In this document: positions 10,242-21,700 of the stretch, in pieces
Numbering within the stretch: the first letter of the stretch is position 1
Layout: every line of letters begins with the position of its first letter
The notes under the pieces: generated by a model
What the model was told of the DNA's origin: nothing
Database searches by the model: none
What the model saw: only the letters and a program-made list of their open reading frames with translations
DNA from: Deltaproteobacteria bacterium
GTDB lineage: Bacteria; Desulfobacterota; Desulfarculia; Adiutricales; Adiutricaceae
Direction: 5' to 3'
DNA length: 64,000 bases
Assembly: GCA_031273455.1 (NCBI GenBank)
Contig: JAISRZ010000069.1
Location: 34,579-98,578, forward strand
Translations under genes and position numbers: made by a program

Positions 10242-11288
10242 ATGATATATAATAATAAAAAACATATGTTTATTATAAATCCAGTGTCGTTGAATAGAGA
10301 AAGCAATATTAACAATTTTATAAATATGTTAATAAGTCATTTTAAAGGTAATGAATCAAATTTATCTATCTATATTTCCAAATATCCGCGGGACGCCATT
10401 TCCGCGATCCAGAAACGCGCCGCCACCCTTCCGCCGGGGCAAGGTCTTAGAGTTTACGCGGTCGGGGGCGATGGAATCCTCTTTGATTGCTTAAACGGGG
10501 TGGTGGGTCTAAACGACGTGGAGCTGGGGGCCATTCCCTATGGTAATTCCAATGATTTTATCCGGTCTTTTGGCGAGGGGTTATTAGAGCGATTTCGCGA
10601 TATTGAAAAACAAATTAATGGCGATTCCCTCCTGACCGATGTCATCTATTGTGGCAATAACTATGTGCTAAATTGCTGTTCTGTCGGGATGGAATCTTAT
10701 GCTATTTTAAAATTTTTGGATATTAAAAGTCAATATAGCAACGTTATTGAAAAATTTCCAAGGCCTATAGCCCGATTTCTTTATAATTTAGGTTTCTTTT
10801 TAAGCGGTATATTATCTATTAAAAACAAAACTATTATTAATCAATATTATCAAATAACAATTGATAACCATGATTTGAGCGGTCAATACGGGATGATCAA
10901 CATCGCCAATGGGTCTTGCTATGGCGGGGATAAATGCTCCACCCCTTTCGCCGCCCCTAACGATGGCTATTTAGACATTGTATTGTTTAAAAGCACTGAT
11001 ATCTTTGAGTTTATTAGTAAAGGCTTAGATTATCTATATGGTAAATTTTTTAAATATCCTGAATTAATTTCATATTACCGGTTTAAAGAGGCGACGGTTA
11101 GATCTGAACTACCGTTAGTACTACAGCTTGATGGCGAAGTTTTTATTGACACTAATATTTCAGTTAAAATTATTCCCCAAGCTATTAAATTTATTACGGT
11201 TAATGGTTATCAATTCAAAAAAAGGATTGTCGCCCATTATGATGAAAATCGTATAAAAACTGTCAATCAGGAATTTATTGGAAAATAA
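10242..11288 (+). CDS. Diacylglycerol/lipid kinase family protein (DAGK_cat, YegS/BmrU-like)
   Basis: FIINPVS...; VGGDGILFDCLNGV; GAIPYGNSNDFIRSFG; CSVGMESYA; DGYLDIVLF. Confidence 0.9.
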   Translation: MIYNNKKHMFIINPVSLNRESNINNFINMLISHFKGNESNLSIYISKYPRDAISAIQKRAATLPPGQGLRVYAVGGDGILFDCLNGVVGLNDVELGAIPYGNSNDFIRSFGEGLLERFRDIEKQINGDSLLTDVIYCGNNYVLNCCSVGMESYAILKFLDIKSQYSNVIEKFPRPIARFLYNLGFFLSGILSIKNKTIINQYYQITIDNHDLSGQYGMINIANGSCYGGDKCSTPFAAPNDGYLDIVLFKSTDIFEFISKGLDYLYGKFFKYPELISYYRFKEATVRSELPLVLQLDGEVFIDTNISVKIIPQAIKFITVNGYQFKKRIVAHYDENRIKTVNQEFIGK

Positions 11289-11307
11289 TAATTAATTATA
11301 ACTAACT

Positions 11308-11922
11308 ATGGAAAACACAACTACCATTCACGAGGCTAGCTGGCTAAATATAGCCGAAGGCGTCAAAAGAGTCGGCGGCTCCCAAAAGCGGTATCTGTTG
11401 GTTTTAGCGGCTTTCCTCAAAGATTTGGATTCCAGTTGGCCAATCTCCGCCGCGGAGCTTGATCTAGCGTCTTTACCTAATTGGACCACCATGGCTCACG
11501 GCCTTAAGACCGCCTTAAGGAATATCGGCTGCGATAGTTTAGCCAACGAGGCTCTGGCCTTAGAGGAGTTCGGTCGCGCGGGCGATTTGGCCAATTTTAA
11601 GGGCCAGCTCCCTTTGTTTCGGAAAAACTTGGCTGACCTAAAGACCCAAGTCCAAACGCTGACTAAAAACGCCGCGGCTGATGCGGCCCTTGGGGCCCAA
11701 GAAGTCGATCCCATGGCCGTTAAGGCCCTTAACCGCTTAAAGGCGGGGCTATTAAGCAAAAGTCTCGACGATATTGACGCGGCTTTAGCGGCGCTTCAGG
11801 ACCTTTCTCTGCCTTTAAGCGCCCGAAAGTCTATCAACGATATCGCCGATTACGTTTTAACGGCTGATTTTTCCTCAGCCGAAAGAATCGCTTGCGACCT
11901 ATTGAAGGGGTCTATAAAGTGA
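11308..11922 (+). CDS. Stand-alone Hpt domain protein
   Basis: LNIAEGVKRVGGSQKRYLLVLAAFLKDL...MAHGLKTALRNIGCDSLANEA: Hpt domain with active-site His; homologous to the C-termini of the hybrid kinases in this window. Confidence 0.85.
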   Translation: MENTTTIHEASWLNIAEGVKRVGGSQKRYLLVLAAFLKDLDSSWPISAAELDLASLPNWTTMAHGLKTALRNIGCDSLANEALALEEFGRAGDLANFKGQLPLFRKNLADLKTQVQTLTKNAAADAALGAQEVDPMAVKALNRLKAGLLSKSLDDIDAALAALQDLSLPLSARKSINDIADYVLTADFSSAERIACDLLKGSIK

Positions 11923-12136
11923 TAAAGGATCTCCCCAACTTTAGACCGTTGTAGCGTCTCGCGCTCAGGTTAGCGATAAGGTCTAGCCAATTTTGGCCAG
12001 AATCTTATAGCCAACATAATTGAGTAGCGCGCCTTGGCGAAACGTTAGCTACTAGGCGATGCGTAATAACTACCCCGTTTGTGGAACAGAAAACTTTAGT
12101 AAAAAATTGAGCGAAGGATAAACCCTAGGGACTTTT

Positions 12137-14713
12137 ATGGCGCGCCCAAGACAAAATGATATCGTTTACTTCTCCGGTCGGCTTAAAGCGAGGCTGAAAG
12201 AAGCCCTTTCCGCTCGGACCGCGCTTATTGAGGCCCCTAGCGGCTATGGCAAAACGACCGCCGCGCAAATTTATATGCGAGAGAGATTACCGGAAGGCGC
12301 GATCTGGACGCGCCATGTGGCCTCGGAAGAATCCCCCCGAGCGGCTTGGCGGCGTTTTTGTCAGTCTCTGCAAACCATTGACGCGACCAATGGGGAAAAG
12401 CTATTGACCTTGGGCCCGCCCGATGAGGATAGCGCCGGCGACGCGGCCGCGCTTTTGCGGGGGCTGCGCTCAACTGAGCCCGCTTGGTTAGCCATAGACG
12501 ATTTTCACCATTTGGCCCCCATCGCCCCGATGTCCGTTTGGAAAGCCCTTTTAGAGCGTGACTTTCCTTTTCCGCGGGTGATAATCGTCACCCGTCCCTT
12601 AAAGAAAAGCGTCATGCCTTATGAGAAGGCGGGTTATGTCCGCCTAACCGTGGGCGACTTAAGGTTAACCAAAGAAGAGTCCCTAGAGTATTTCACCAAG
12701 ATCGGGCTCAGCCTTAATCATCATGAGTTGGATGAGCTCCACCGCCTGGCTGGCGGGTGGATAATCGCCCTATCCCTCTACTCGCGCCACTGGCGCGAAA
12801 AGGGGAACCTCGCGCCCTACAATGGCCGAGGGCCCAAAGGAGGGTCACCAGTCGGCTCCTCGATATCCGCCTTAGAGGGTCTATTAAGGGAAATTGTCTG
12901 GGATGATCTCGACGAGGCGGGCCGGGATTTTTTGATCCGCCTTTCGCCGTTTGAGGCTTTTTCTTTAAAACAGGCCTCATTTATCCTGGGCGGCGCGACC
13001 CCGCCCCAGAACGTTTTGGAGACCTTAACCGGTAGCGCTTTATCCCGTTATGATCCCACCTCGGGCCTCTACTACCCGCACAGCGCTCTACTCGAGTTTG
13101 TGCGAGCCATCTTTGGTGGGCTACCGGAAAGCGCCCGCCGCCAGATCCTGCGCGTCGCCGGGGATTGGAGCGCTGGCCAGAAAGAAAGGGAAGCGGCGGC
13201 CGCCTTTTATTACCGGTCAAGGGATTTTGAGAAATTGATGTCCTTGGATTTTTATGGCGCGGATGATAACCGCTGGTTGGATATGCCTGGTCTGGACTAT
13301 CCCGAAGCCTTAAAGGATATCGCCGCCAATTGCGATAAGTCCATGAAAGCGCGCCATCCTTTAGCGGCCATCCGCTTGGCCTTTGAGTTGTTTGGCCACG
13401 GTTTAGGTCAGGAGTTCGCCGCCTTAAAGAATGAAATGAGCGAGATCGTGGAAAATTCGCTTTCTTTGGATGTTTCTGAGGAGGAGAGAAATTACCTGCG
13501 CGGGGAACTCCTTCTTTTAGAATCGTTCACCCGGTTTAACAACATCTCGGAAATGGGCGGGCTCATGCGCCGCTCCGCCGAGCTGACTGGTTATAAAACC
13601 GTTTTGGTGACTTCGGACAACTCTTGGACTTTTTCGTGCCCCTCGGTTCTTTTAATTTTTCATAGCGTCACCGGGCGGCTCAATGGCGAACTGGAGGATA
13701 TGCGGACCTATTGCCCGTATTACACCGCCATGAGTAACGGGCATGGGGCCGGCGGCCCCGAGCTAATGGAGGCTGAGGCTCATTTTTACCGCGGCGATTT
13801 GGAGTTAGCCGGGATTCACTGTCGGAAAGCCCGTCATGAGGCCGCCGCCCGCGGTCAAGCCAGCGTTTTAATTGGCTCCGCCCTGCTAGCTGGGCGGTTA
13901 GCCATCATAACGGGCGATAGCTTAGCTTTGACCGCCTCCTTAGATGACTTAAACCTTTTAAACTCGGTCTTTCCCGTCAACTCCAACCGGTATGAGGTGG
14001 ATTTGGCTCAAAGCTATCTTTTAGGCCTATTGGGCCGACCTGAGTCCATGATCGCTTGGTTAAGGGAAGCCACGCCTGGGTCATTCACCAAACGCATCTT
14101 TATCCAGGCCGCGCCCTTCGCTGATCTCTGTCGAGCCACTTACCTCAATTTAAAAGGCGAGTCCGAGACCCTCTTGGGCGAGAGCGGGGCCGTTATTAGC
14201 TTAGCTGAGGCTCTCCGTTATCCCCTGGCCCAAATTCACGCCCTAGTCCATATCGCCGCGGCCTGGCATAAAATCGGTCAACGTCAAAAAGCCTTGGAGG
14301 CCTTGCGCGAGGCTTTGGATTTGGCCACCCCGGATTTACTGGTTTTACCCTTTGTGGAAAACCACCGCTTAATTAGCCCCTTACTGGAAGAGGTCTTTCA
14401 CCGGGCTCCCACCAATTTCTCCAATTTAATTAAATCCTTGGCCGCGCGGTGGACCATGGGAGCCCAGAAGATCGCCTCGCGACTTTTCTCGTCCATCGAG
14501 TATTTAGGCCTATCCGCCAGAGAGCTGGAGGTGGCTAGTTTAGCCATTGAAGGGCTCATCATCGCGGAAATCTCCTCCAAGCTCCATATCAGCCAAAACA
14601 CGGTCAAAACTCACTTAAAAACCATCTACCGGAAGACCGGAGTCTCTTCCAGGCGCGGTTTAAAAAATAAATTGGGGGCCCTAAACCGACCAGTCGCCCT
14701 GGCCGTGAGCTAA
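12137..14713 (+). CDS. LuxR family transcriptional regulator, MalT-like (STAND ATPase + LuxR HTH)
   Basis: N-terminal P-loop IEAPSGYGKTTAA; C-terminal HTH LSARELEVASLAIEGLIIAEISSKLHISQNTVKTHLKTIYRKTGVSSRRGLKNK. Confidence 0.9.
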   Translation: MARPRQNDIVYFSGRLKARLKEALSARTALIEAPSGYGKTTAAQIYMRERLPEGAIWTRHVASEESPRAAWRRFCQSLQTIDATNGEKLLTLGPPDEDSAGDAAALLRGLRSTEPAWLAIDDFHHLAPIAPMSVWKALLERDFPFPRVIIVTRPLKKSVMPYEKAGYVRLTVGDLRLTKEESLEYFTKIGLSLNHHELDELHRLAGGWIIALSLYSRHWREKGNLAPYNGRGPKGGSPVGSSISALEGLLREIVWDDLDEAGRDFLIRLSPFEAFSLKQASFILGGATPPQNVLETLTGSALSRYDPTSGLYYPHSALLEFVRAIFGGLPESARRQILRVAGDWSAGQKEREAAAAFYYRSRDFEKLMSLDFYGADDNRWLDMPGLDYPEALKDIAANCDKSMKARHPLAAIRLAFELFGHGLGQEFAALKNEMSEIVENSLSLDVSEEERNYLRGELLLLESFTRFNNISEMGGLMRRSAELTGYKTVLVTSDNSWTFSCPSVLLIFHSVTGRLNGELEDMRTYCPYYTAMSNGHGAGGPELMEAEAHFYRGDLELAGIHCRKARHEAAARGQASVLIGSALLAGRLAIITGDSLALTASLDDLNLLNSVFPVNSNRYEVDLAQSYLLGLLGRPESMIAWLREATPGSFTKRIFIQAAPFADLCRATYLNLKGESETLLGESGAVISLAEALRYPLAQIHALVHIAAAWHKIGQRQKALEALREALDLATPDLLVLPFVENHRLISPLLEEVFHRAPTNFSNLIKSLAARWTMGAQKIASRLFSSIEYLGLSARELEVASLAIEGLIIAEISSKLHISQNTVKTHLKTIYRKTGVSSRRGLKNKLGALNRPVALAVS

Positions 14714-14828
14714 ATAACGATCTAAGCGCTAAGCGCTTATTAAAGATATTGGATAAAACTATATTAATTTATATATTAAGTAATGTATTAACCACAGCGT
14801 AAAGTTAATGATTTAAAGAAGGTCAAGC

Positions 14829-15899
14829 ATGGCCCAGGATAATAAACGTCAGTTAATCATGCTCGTGGATGATAGCCGGACCAACCTTCTGACGGGCAAA
14901 ACGGCCCTTTCGGAAGACTACACCGTCATGACCATCCCCTCGGGGGCCAAAATGTTTGAGGCTTTGGAATGGCGGAAACCGGATCTGATCCTTCTGGACG
15001 TTGATATGCCGGAAATGAACGGGTTTGAGGCCATTAAAATCTTGAAAAGCCGCCAAGAGACCGAGGATATCCCGGTCATTTTCCTAACCGCCTTGACCGA
15101 GGCTGACAATGAGCTGGAGGGATTGCAACTAGGGGCGGTCGATTATGTGACCAAGCCATTTTCGCGGTCGCTTCTAAAACAAAGAATAACGCTCCATCTC
15201 ATGCTCAAGGACCAGAAGCTAAAACTTCAGGAATTTAACGATAATTTACAGGATATGGTCAAGGAAAAGACCAAAACTATAGTTAAATTAAAGAATAAAA
15301 TTATCACCGCGATGGCGGAAATGGTGGAGGGTCGGGATGGTATAACCGGCAATCATATAGAAAACACTCAATATTATTTAAAAATAATGTTAACCGCGGT
15401 CAAAGCGGACGCGCGATTCGCCGCGGACGCGCTGGATTGGGATATTGAGGCCCTGACCCAATCATCGCAACTTCATGACGTGGGTAAGATTTCCATTAGG
15501 GACACAATTTTAAAAAAACCTGGGAAATTGACCGACGAGGAATTTCTGGAAATGAAAGAGCATGTCTCCATAGGCGTTGGTTTTATCGAAAAAATGGATG
15601 ATGGGGATGAAGATAACTATTTTTTAATGTACGCCAAAATATTCGCCGCCTACCACCATGAGAAATGGGATGGCTCAGGTTATCCCCAAGGTTTAGCCGG
15701 CGAAAATATTCCTCTTTTAGGCCGAGTCATGGCCATCGCCGATGTCTACGACGCTCTGACCTCGGTTAGGCCATATAAGAAACGCTTTAGCCACGAGGAC
15801 GCGGTCAAAATTATCGTTGAAGGTCAAGGGAGCCATTTTGACCCCCGCCTAGTGGAACTGTTCACGCGGGTCGCGGACTCATTTAAAGATAATTTATAA
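14829..15899 (+). CDS. Response regulator with HD-GYP c-di-GMP phosphodiesterase domain (RpfG-like)
   Basis: REC: MLVDDSRTN...LILLDVDMPEMNGFE...VTKPF; HD-GYP: LHDVGKISIRDTIL...YHHEKWDGSGYPQGL...IADVYDALTS. Confidence 0.95.
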   Translation: MAQDNKRQLIMLVDDSRTNLLTGKTALSEDYTVMTIPSGAKMFEALEWRKPDLILLDVDMPEMNGFEAIKILKSRQETEDIPVIFLTALTEADNELEGLQLGAVDYVTKPFSRSLLKQRITLHLMLKDQKLKLQEFNDNLQDMVKEKTKTIVKLKNKIITAMAEMVEGRDGITGNHIENTQYYLKIMLTAVKADARFAADALDWDIEALTQSSQLHDVGKISIRDTILKKPGKLTDEEFLEMKEHVSIGVGFIEKMDDGDEDNYFLMYAKIFAAYHHEKWDGSGYPQGLAGENIPLLGRVMAIADVYDALTSVRPYKKRFSHEDAVKIIVEGQGSHFDPRLVELFTRVADSFKDNL

Positions 15900-16052
15900 C
15901 CAATAAGGCGATAGATCAATTTCTTAAACCGGGTCAGGTCGATATGGCCGATCCGCTGGAAGTCAAAAAAGGAGCCGCGGCTATAAATTTTACCCCAAAC
16001 CCTAAAACGATAAAAATGACCTAATAGAAGCGAAAAAGGGACAATTAGATTT

Positions 16053-18623
16053 ATGTATAAGTTTTCCAATGATAGAAAAAAATTGTTAACTAAAATTAAT
16101 ATTATTGCAATATTTTTTCTATTATCTATAGCTACAATACTATTGCTTACTATATATACGCGCAATCTACTAAATACCTACATGACTGCGGAGTCCCATT
16201 ACATAATAGAACGATTGAAAGCGGTTAGTTTAAGCGCCTCCACCTTTGTTAACGCTGATGAGCTGGAAAAATTTCAAACTATTGAAGATATGAAACTTGA
16301 GTCATATCAAGATATAAAGAAAAAATTATATTATTTTTCAAAACAAGTAGATGTATTTTATGTATATTATATGCGAATAATTGATGGAAAAATACAATAT
16401 ATAATAGACAATGATTACGATGAAAAAACCCGAGTTGGCCTGGACACCCCCTTAACCGACATCGCGATTGAAGAGGGCGCCGATGACGCTTATCTAACGG
16501 GTGAAGTGAATTGCGAGGACATCGGCTCGTACACCGAGGGTTGGGAAGGGTTAATGTCGGCTTACGCCCCAGTTTTCAACTCCCAAGGAAAAATCGTCGG
16601 GGTCGTGGGCGTGGACATCAAGGACGCGGAAATAATGGACTCCCGCCTAAAAATGTCCAGGCTTACGGGAATAGAAATATTTTCGGTCATTTTGGTTATG
16701 GTCAGTGGAACGATTTGCCTTATGGGCTTTAAGAACGCCGCTAAAAGAGCGGAGGCCTCCAACCAGAGCAAGTCCACTTTTTTAGCCATGATCAGCCATG
16801 AGATTAGAACGCCCATGAACGCGATTATTGGGCTAAGCGAACTGACGCAACGGGAATATGGCAAGCCCAAAGGGTTGGAGTATATCAGCGGCATAAAAAA
16901 CGCTGGCGCGGGTTTGCTGGCTATTATCAACGATATCCTAGATTTTTCCAAGTTTGAGTCGGGCAACCTGACGATAAACATAGCTCCTTATAATATATCT
17001 TCATTGTTAAATGACGTTTTAACAGTTATTAAAGTTAAAATGTCCGAAAAATCGCTGAAATTAATTTTAGATATATCGCCTAAGATTCCGAGCGTCCTTT
17101 TTGGCGACGCCGGACGCATAAAACAAATACTCCTCAATCTATTGGGCAACTCCGTCAAATACACGGAAAATGGTTTTATCAAATTTTCCGCGTCTTGTGA
17201 GCCTTTAAGCGTGGTTAGCTTGCGTCTGACTTTTGTGGTGGAGGACAGCGGAATCGGCATTAAACCAGAAGACATGCCAAAATTGTTTAGAGAATTTATT
17301 AGACTGGACGTTAAACGGAATATCAAAGTGGAAGGCACTGGCTTAGGGCTCCCGATAGCCAATTTTCTTTGCGAAGCCATGGATGGCGGCATAAAGGTGA
17401 CTAGCGAATACGGCGCGGGCTCCACCTTTACCGCGACAATTAATCAAACCTTGGAAGACTGGACCTCCATTGGCGAATTTTCTGAGGTCTTAGTTAAAAA
17501 CTTAGAGCCGCAATCCATCAGCTTCACCGCTCCCGAGGCTAACGCGCTATTGGTGGATGATCTGCCCAGTAATCTTTTGGTGGCCGAAGGTTTGCTCATT
17601 CCCTATGGCATGCGAGTCTTTACCTGCTTAAATGGGCTAGAGGCCTTGGAGCTTATTAAGTCGCGGCCTTTTGACATTGTCCTTATGGATCACATGATGC
17701 CGGAGATGGATGGCCTTGAGGCCACCAGGGAGATCAGGTCCTTAACCGGCAAAAGGTTTCAATCCATGCCCATTATCGCTTTAACCGCCAACGCGGTGGC
17801 TGGCATGAAGGAAATGTATTTAGAGAACGGCTTCAATGATTTTCTCTCCAAACCTATAGAAGTATCAAAATTAGACGCGATCTTAAAAAAATGGATCCCT
17901 GACAATAAACGTCAGTCTCAAGAGCATTTAAAGTTTAATAAAGATAATGACTCAATCTCTGAAACAGCTTTAATACCTGAAATTGATGGTTTAAACGCTA
18001 ATATTGGTATTGAAAGGATTGGTGGATCGAGTAAACGTTACTTTGAATTGCTTAAAATGTTTACCAGCGATGTCCAGGCTGGCTGGGGCCATTTGGCCAA
18101 AAAGCCTGACAAATATTCCATAATTCCATTCACTACATTTGTTCACTCTATGAAAAGCGCTTTAAATAATATTGGTTCAATAAATCTAGCGAAAGACGCT
18201 GAAAACTTAGAAATAGCTGGTCGCGATGTTGATTTTAAACTAATTCATAGTTTATTATGTCCTTTTCGAGATAAACTATCGATATTAACGGAGCGAATCA
18301 AAGACTTTTTAGAGAGCCATCAAGCCGCTGATGGGGGCGGCGCGGCTGGGGGGAGCGGCGGCTTAGGGCCAGAGCTACAAACCGCTCTCTCCCATCTTTT
18401 GGCGGCTTTAAAGCGAAAGGATGTCGATACAATCGATCATATCATTATCGAGCTCCGTTCCATGACCCTGCGGTTAAAAATCAGCGATCTGGTCGCGGAA
18501 ATTGACGAGCTAGTTTTAACGGCGGACTTTGAGCTAGCCTCGGAAAAACTGGCTCAGTTAATTAGCTGGGATAAAGCTGAGTCGAAAGACCATGAGGATG
18601 TGGACCGGGGCTTAAACGGTTAG
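16053..18623 (+). CDS. Hybrid histidine kinase (Cache-like sensor, HisKA, HATPase_c, REC, Hpt)
   Basis: [40 protein letters not shown]...LMDHMMPEMDG...LSKPI; Hpt FVHSMKSALNNIGS. Confidence 0.94.
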   Translation: MYKFSNDRKKLLTKINIIAIFFLLSIATILLLTIYTRNLLNTYMTAESHYIIERLKAVSLSASTFVNADELEKFQTIEDMKLESYQDIKKKLYYFSKQVDVFYVYYMRIIDGKIQYIIDNDYDEKTRVGLDTPLTDIAIEEGADDAYLTGEVNCEDIGSYTEGWEGLMSAYAPVFNSQGKIVGVVGVDIKDAEIMDSRLKMSRLTGIEIFSVILVMVSGTICLMGFKNAAKRAEASNQSKSTFLAMISHEIRTPMNAIIGLSELTQREYGKPKGLEYISGIKNAGAGLLAIINDILDFSKFESGNLTINIAPYNISSLLNDVLTVIKVKMSEKSLKLILDISPKIPSVLFGDAGRIKQILLNLLGNSVKYTENGFIKFSASCEPLSVVSLRLTFVVEDSGIGIKPEDMPKLFREFIRLDVKRNIKVEGTGLGLPIANFLCEAMDGGIKVTSEYGAGSTFTATINQTLEDWTSIGEFSEVLVKNLEPQSISFTAPEANALLVDDLPSNLLVAEGLLIPYGMRVFTCLNGLEALELIKSRPFDIVLMDHMMPEMDGLEATREIRSLTGKRFQSMPIIALTANAVAGMKEMYLENGFNDFLSKPIEVSKLDAILKKWIPDNKRQSQEHLKFNKDNDSISETALIPEIDGLNANIGIERIGGSSKRYFELLKMFTSDVQAGWGHLAKKPDKYSIIPFTTFVHSMKSALNNIGSINLAKDAENLEIAGRDVDFKLIHSLLCPFRDKLSILTERIKDFLESHQAADGGGAAGGSGGLGPELQTALSHLLAALKRKDVDTIDHIIIELRSMTLRLKISDLVAEIDELVLTADFELASEKLAQLISWDKAESKDHEDVDRGLNG

Positions 18624-18752
18624 CCGGTTAAACCCGCGATTTATAGCGCCTTGGCCTTAAAGGAGGCTATAAAACGCGATTATCAAACATTAGCGTCGCT
18701 AGCCAGGGCGATCTAAAGGTCAGGCTTACCAGCTCTTATTTGACTAACCACT

Positions 18753-21700
18753 ATGGAAATTAATATGTTTAAGCTATTTATGGCTTTAATTTTCGCTTTA
18801 ACGCCTCTAATCTTGTTTCCAAAGTTGTCCATAGGCGCCGAAGAAACCTTCGCCTACCAATCTTATCGTGATATCCCTGGCGTCACCAAAGAGGAAATAG
18901 AGGCTATCGAGCGGATTATAAAACAAAAACCTCGTTTTATCTTGGGGGCTGAGCCCAGCGTGGAATTGTTTCGCCAGATTGACGGCTCGCTCGGCGGCTA
19001 TAACGTTCTTCTGTGTAATTGGCTAAGCTCGCTTTTTGGGGCTAAGTTTACACCAGTTATATATGATTGGGATCTATTGACCGCAGGCCTCGATCGTCAG
19101 GATATTGACTTCACTGGCGATCTGACGCCCACCCCCGAGCGAGTGGCCCGATATTTTATGACCTCGCCCATGTTGGAGCGACCGATTAAATATATGCGCC
19201 TTCCAGACAGCCTTAGTCTAGCGGAAATCGCCAAATCCCGGCCCCCCCGTTACGGGTTTTTAGCTAAGACCTCAACATTTGATCAAGTCAGCGCCTCTTT
19301 AGAGAAATCTTACGCGGTTATTATGGTCGATAATCATAAGGAGGCCTACCAAAAGCTTTTAAATGGCGATATTGACGCCTTTGTCGATGAGGCGCCTTAT
19401 GAGGCCGCTTTCGACTCCTTTGGCGATATCGTGACCGAAGATATGTTGCCCATGGTCTTCGGCCCAGTCTCTTTGGCCACCGCTAACCCCGAATTCGAGC
19501 CCATCATTAAGGTCGTCCAGAAAGCTTTGGATAACGGGGGCGTGGAATACTTAACCATATTGCTTAAAAGGGGCCAGGCGGAATATCGAAGCCATAAATT
19601 TTTTTCGTGGCTGACCCCGGAGGAACGTCAGTACGTTTTTGAGCACAGCGCCTCTGGACAGAATAAGCCTATCCCAGTGGGCCTGGAGTACGATAATTAC
19701 CCCATCGCTTTTTATAATGATCGGGAAAAGGCTTGGCAAGGTTGCGCTTGGGATGTTTTAGAGGAGATTAGAGCCATTAGCGGACTCAATTTCGCCAACG
19801 CGTTTCCCGAGCCAGTTATCTTTCCAGAAATGGTGCGGAAGCTGGAAAGCGGCGAAATAGCCGTCATTTCCGAGCTTATTAAGACCACGGAAAGGGAAGG
19901 CCGATTTATTTGGCCAGATAAACCCTTCACCACTGACAACTACGCTCTCGTGTCCCTCATTGATTTTCCTAACATTGAGCTGTCCGACGTGCGCCGATAC
20001 ACCATTGGCTTATCCGAGGGCACCGCCTATACGGAGCTATTTTGGACCTTATTTCCGCGTCATACGCGGACTAAAGAATATATTGACGTGCTTTTGCCGC
20101 TGTACGCTTTGGAGCGCGGCGAAGTGGATCTGGTCATGAGCACCCAAAACCAACTCCTTAGCATGACCAATTTTTTGGAAAAGCCATATTTTAAAATAAA
20201 TGTATTTTTAAATAGAACATACGAATCATATTTCGGCATTAATAAATCTGAAACAATTCTGCGCTCCATAATCAGTAAAGGCATGAAGCTGATTAACGTC
20301 AATAACATCGCTGAGCAATGGAAACGCCGCGTGTTTGACTATAACAGCGCCGTGGCCCGGGAACGGACGCCTTTTTTGGTCGCCGGGATCTTTCTTTTCC
20401 TTTGCGTCATTGTCCTTCTTTTGATCATGTACTTTAAAGGTAAATCCACGGAAAAATATCTGGAGTCTTTAGTTGAGACCCGGACGAGAGAGCTTAAACG
20501 ACAAACAGAGGTCGCTAATCTGGCCGCCAAGGCTAAAACTGAGTTTTTAGCCCGCACCAGCCATGAGATCCGGACCCCCATGAACGCCATCTTAGGCTTA
20601 AGCGAACTGGCCCAAAGGGAGTATGGCCAGCCGAAAGCTTTGGAGTATATTATTGGCATCAAAAACGCCGGTAAAATTCTTCTGTCCATCATCAACGATA
20701 TCTTGGATTTTTCCAAAATCGAGTCGGGCGGCCTTTTGATCCATCCCGAGTCCTATCAGACCGCCTCCCTTTTAAACGACGCTTTGGCGGTCATTCGCGT
20801 CAGGATGACGGAAACCGCCCTCAACCTTTTTCTGACCATCTCCCCGAACATCCCCGCTAACCTCATTGGCGACTCGGTCCGGATCAAACAGATACTATTG
20901 AACCTTTTGAGTAACGCCGTTAAATACACTAACCAAGGCTTCATTAAGTTCACCGCCAAAGGGGAACCCATTGACCCCAAGGCCATCCGGCTAACCTTTG
21001 TGGTTGAGGACTCTGGCGTTGGCGTTAAACCCGAGGATTTAGCCAAACTCTTTGTGGAGTTCACGCGGGTGGACGATAGTAACTCTTCGCGTATTGAGGG
21101 CACTGGCTTAGGGTTAGTCATAGCTCGGAGCCTATGCCGGGCCATGGGCGGCGATATCACGGTCGAAAGCCAATACGGTCGCGGCTCCACCTTTACGGCC
21201 ACCTTGATTCAAAACGTTGACGATTGGGCCCCCATGGGGGATTTATCGACCATAACCGAGACGCGCGCCGAGACCCAGATCGTCACCTTCACCGCCCCCG
21301 AAGCGGAGCTTTTGATTGTGGATGACTTTCCCAGTAACCTTTTGGTGGCCGAAGGTCTGCTCGTCCCTTACGGCGCCCGGGTTCTGACCTGCCTTAATGG
21401 CCGGGAGGCCGTGGAGCTAGTCCAACGGCGCCCCTTTGATCTGGTGTTAATGGATCACATGATGCCGGAAATGGACGGCGTGGCGGCGACTTTAGCCATT
21501 AGAGCCATGAGCGAGGAACGTTGCCAGACCATGCCCATTATCGCCTTAACGGCCAACGCCGTCTCCGGCATGAAGGAACTTTTCCTCGAAAACGGCTTTA
21601 ACGACTTTATTTCTAAACCCATTGACACGGTCAAACTGGATGAGGTCTTAAAAAGATGGATCCCCGCTTCTAAGCGGCGAAAAATCGCCCGACCAGAGCC

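Noticed and set aside
12237-13238. Antisense and alternative-frame ORFs within the MalT-like gene
   Set aside because: Arg/Pro-rich shadow ORFs of a GC-rich coding region; the plus-frame protein has clear domains.
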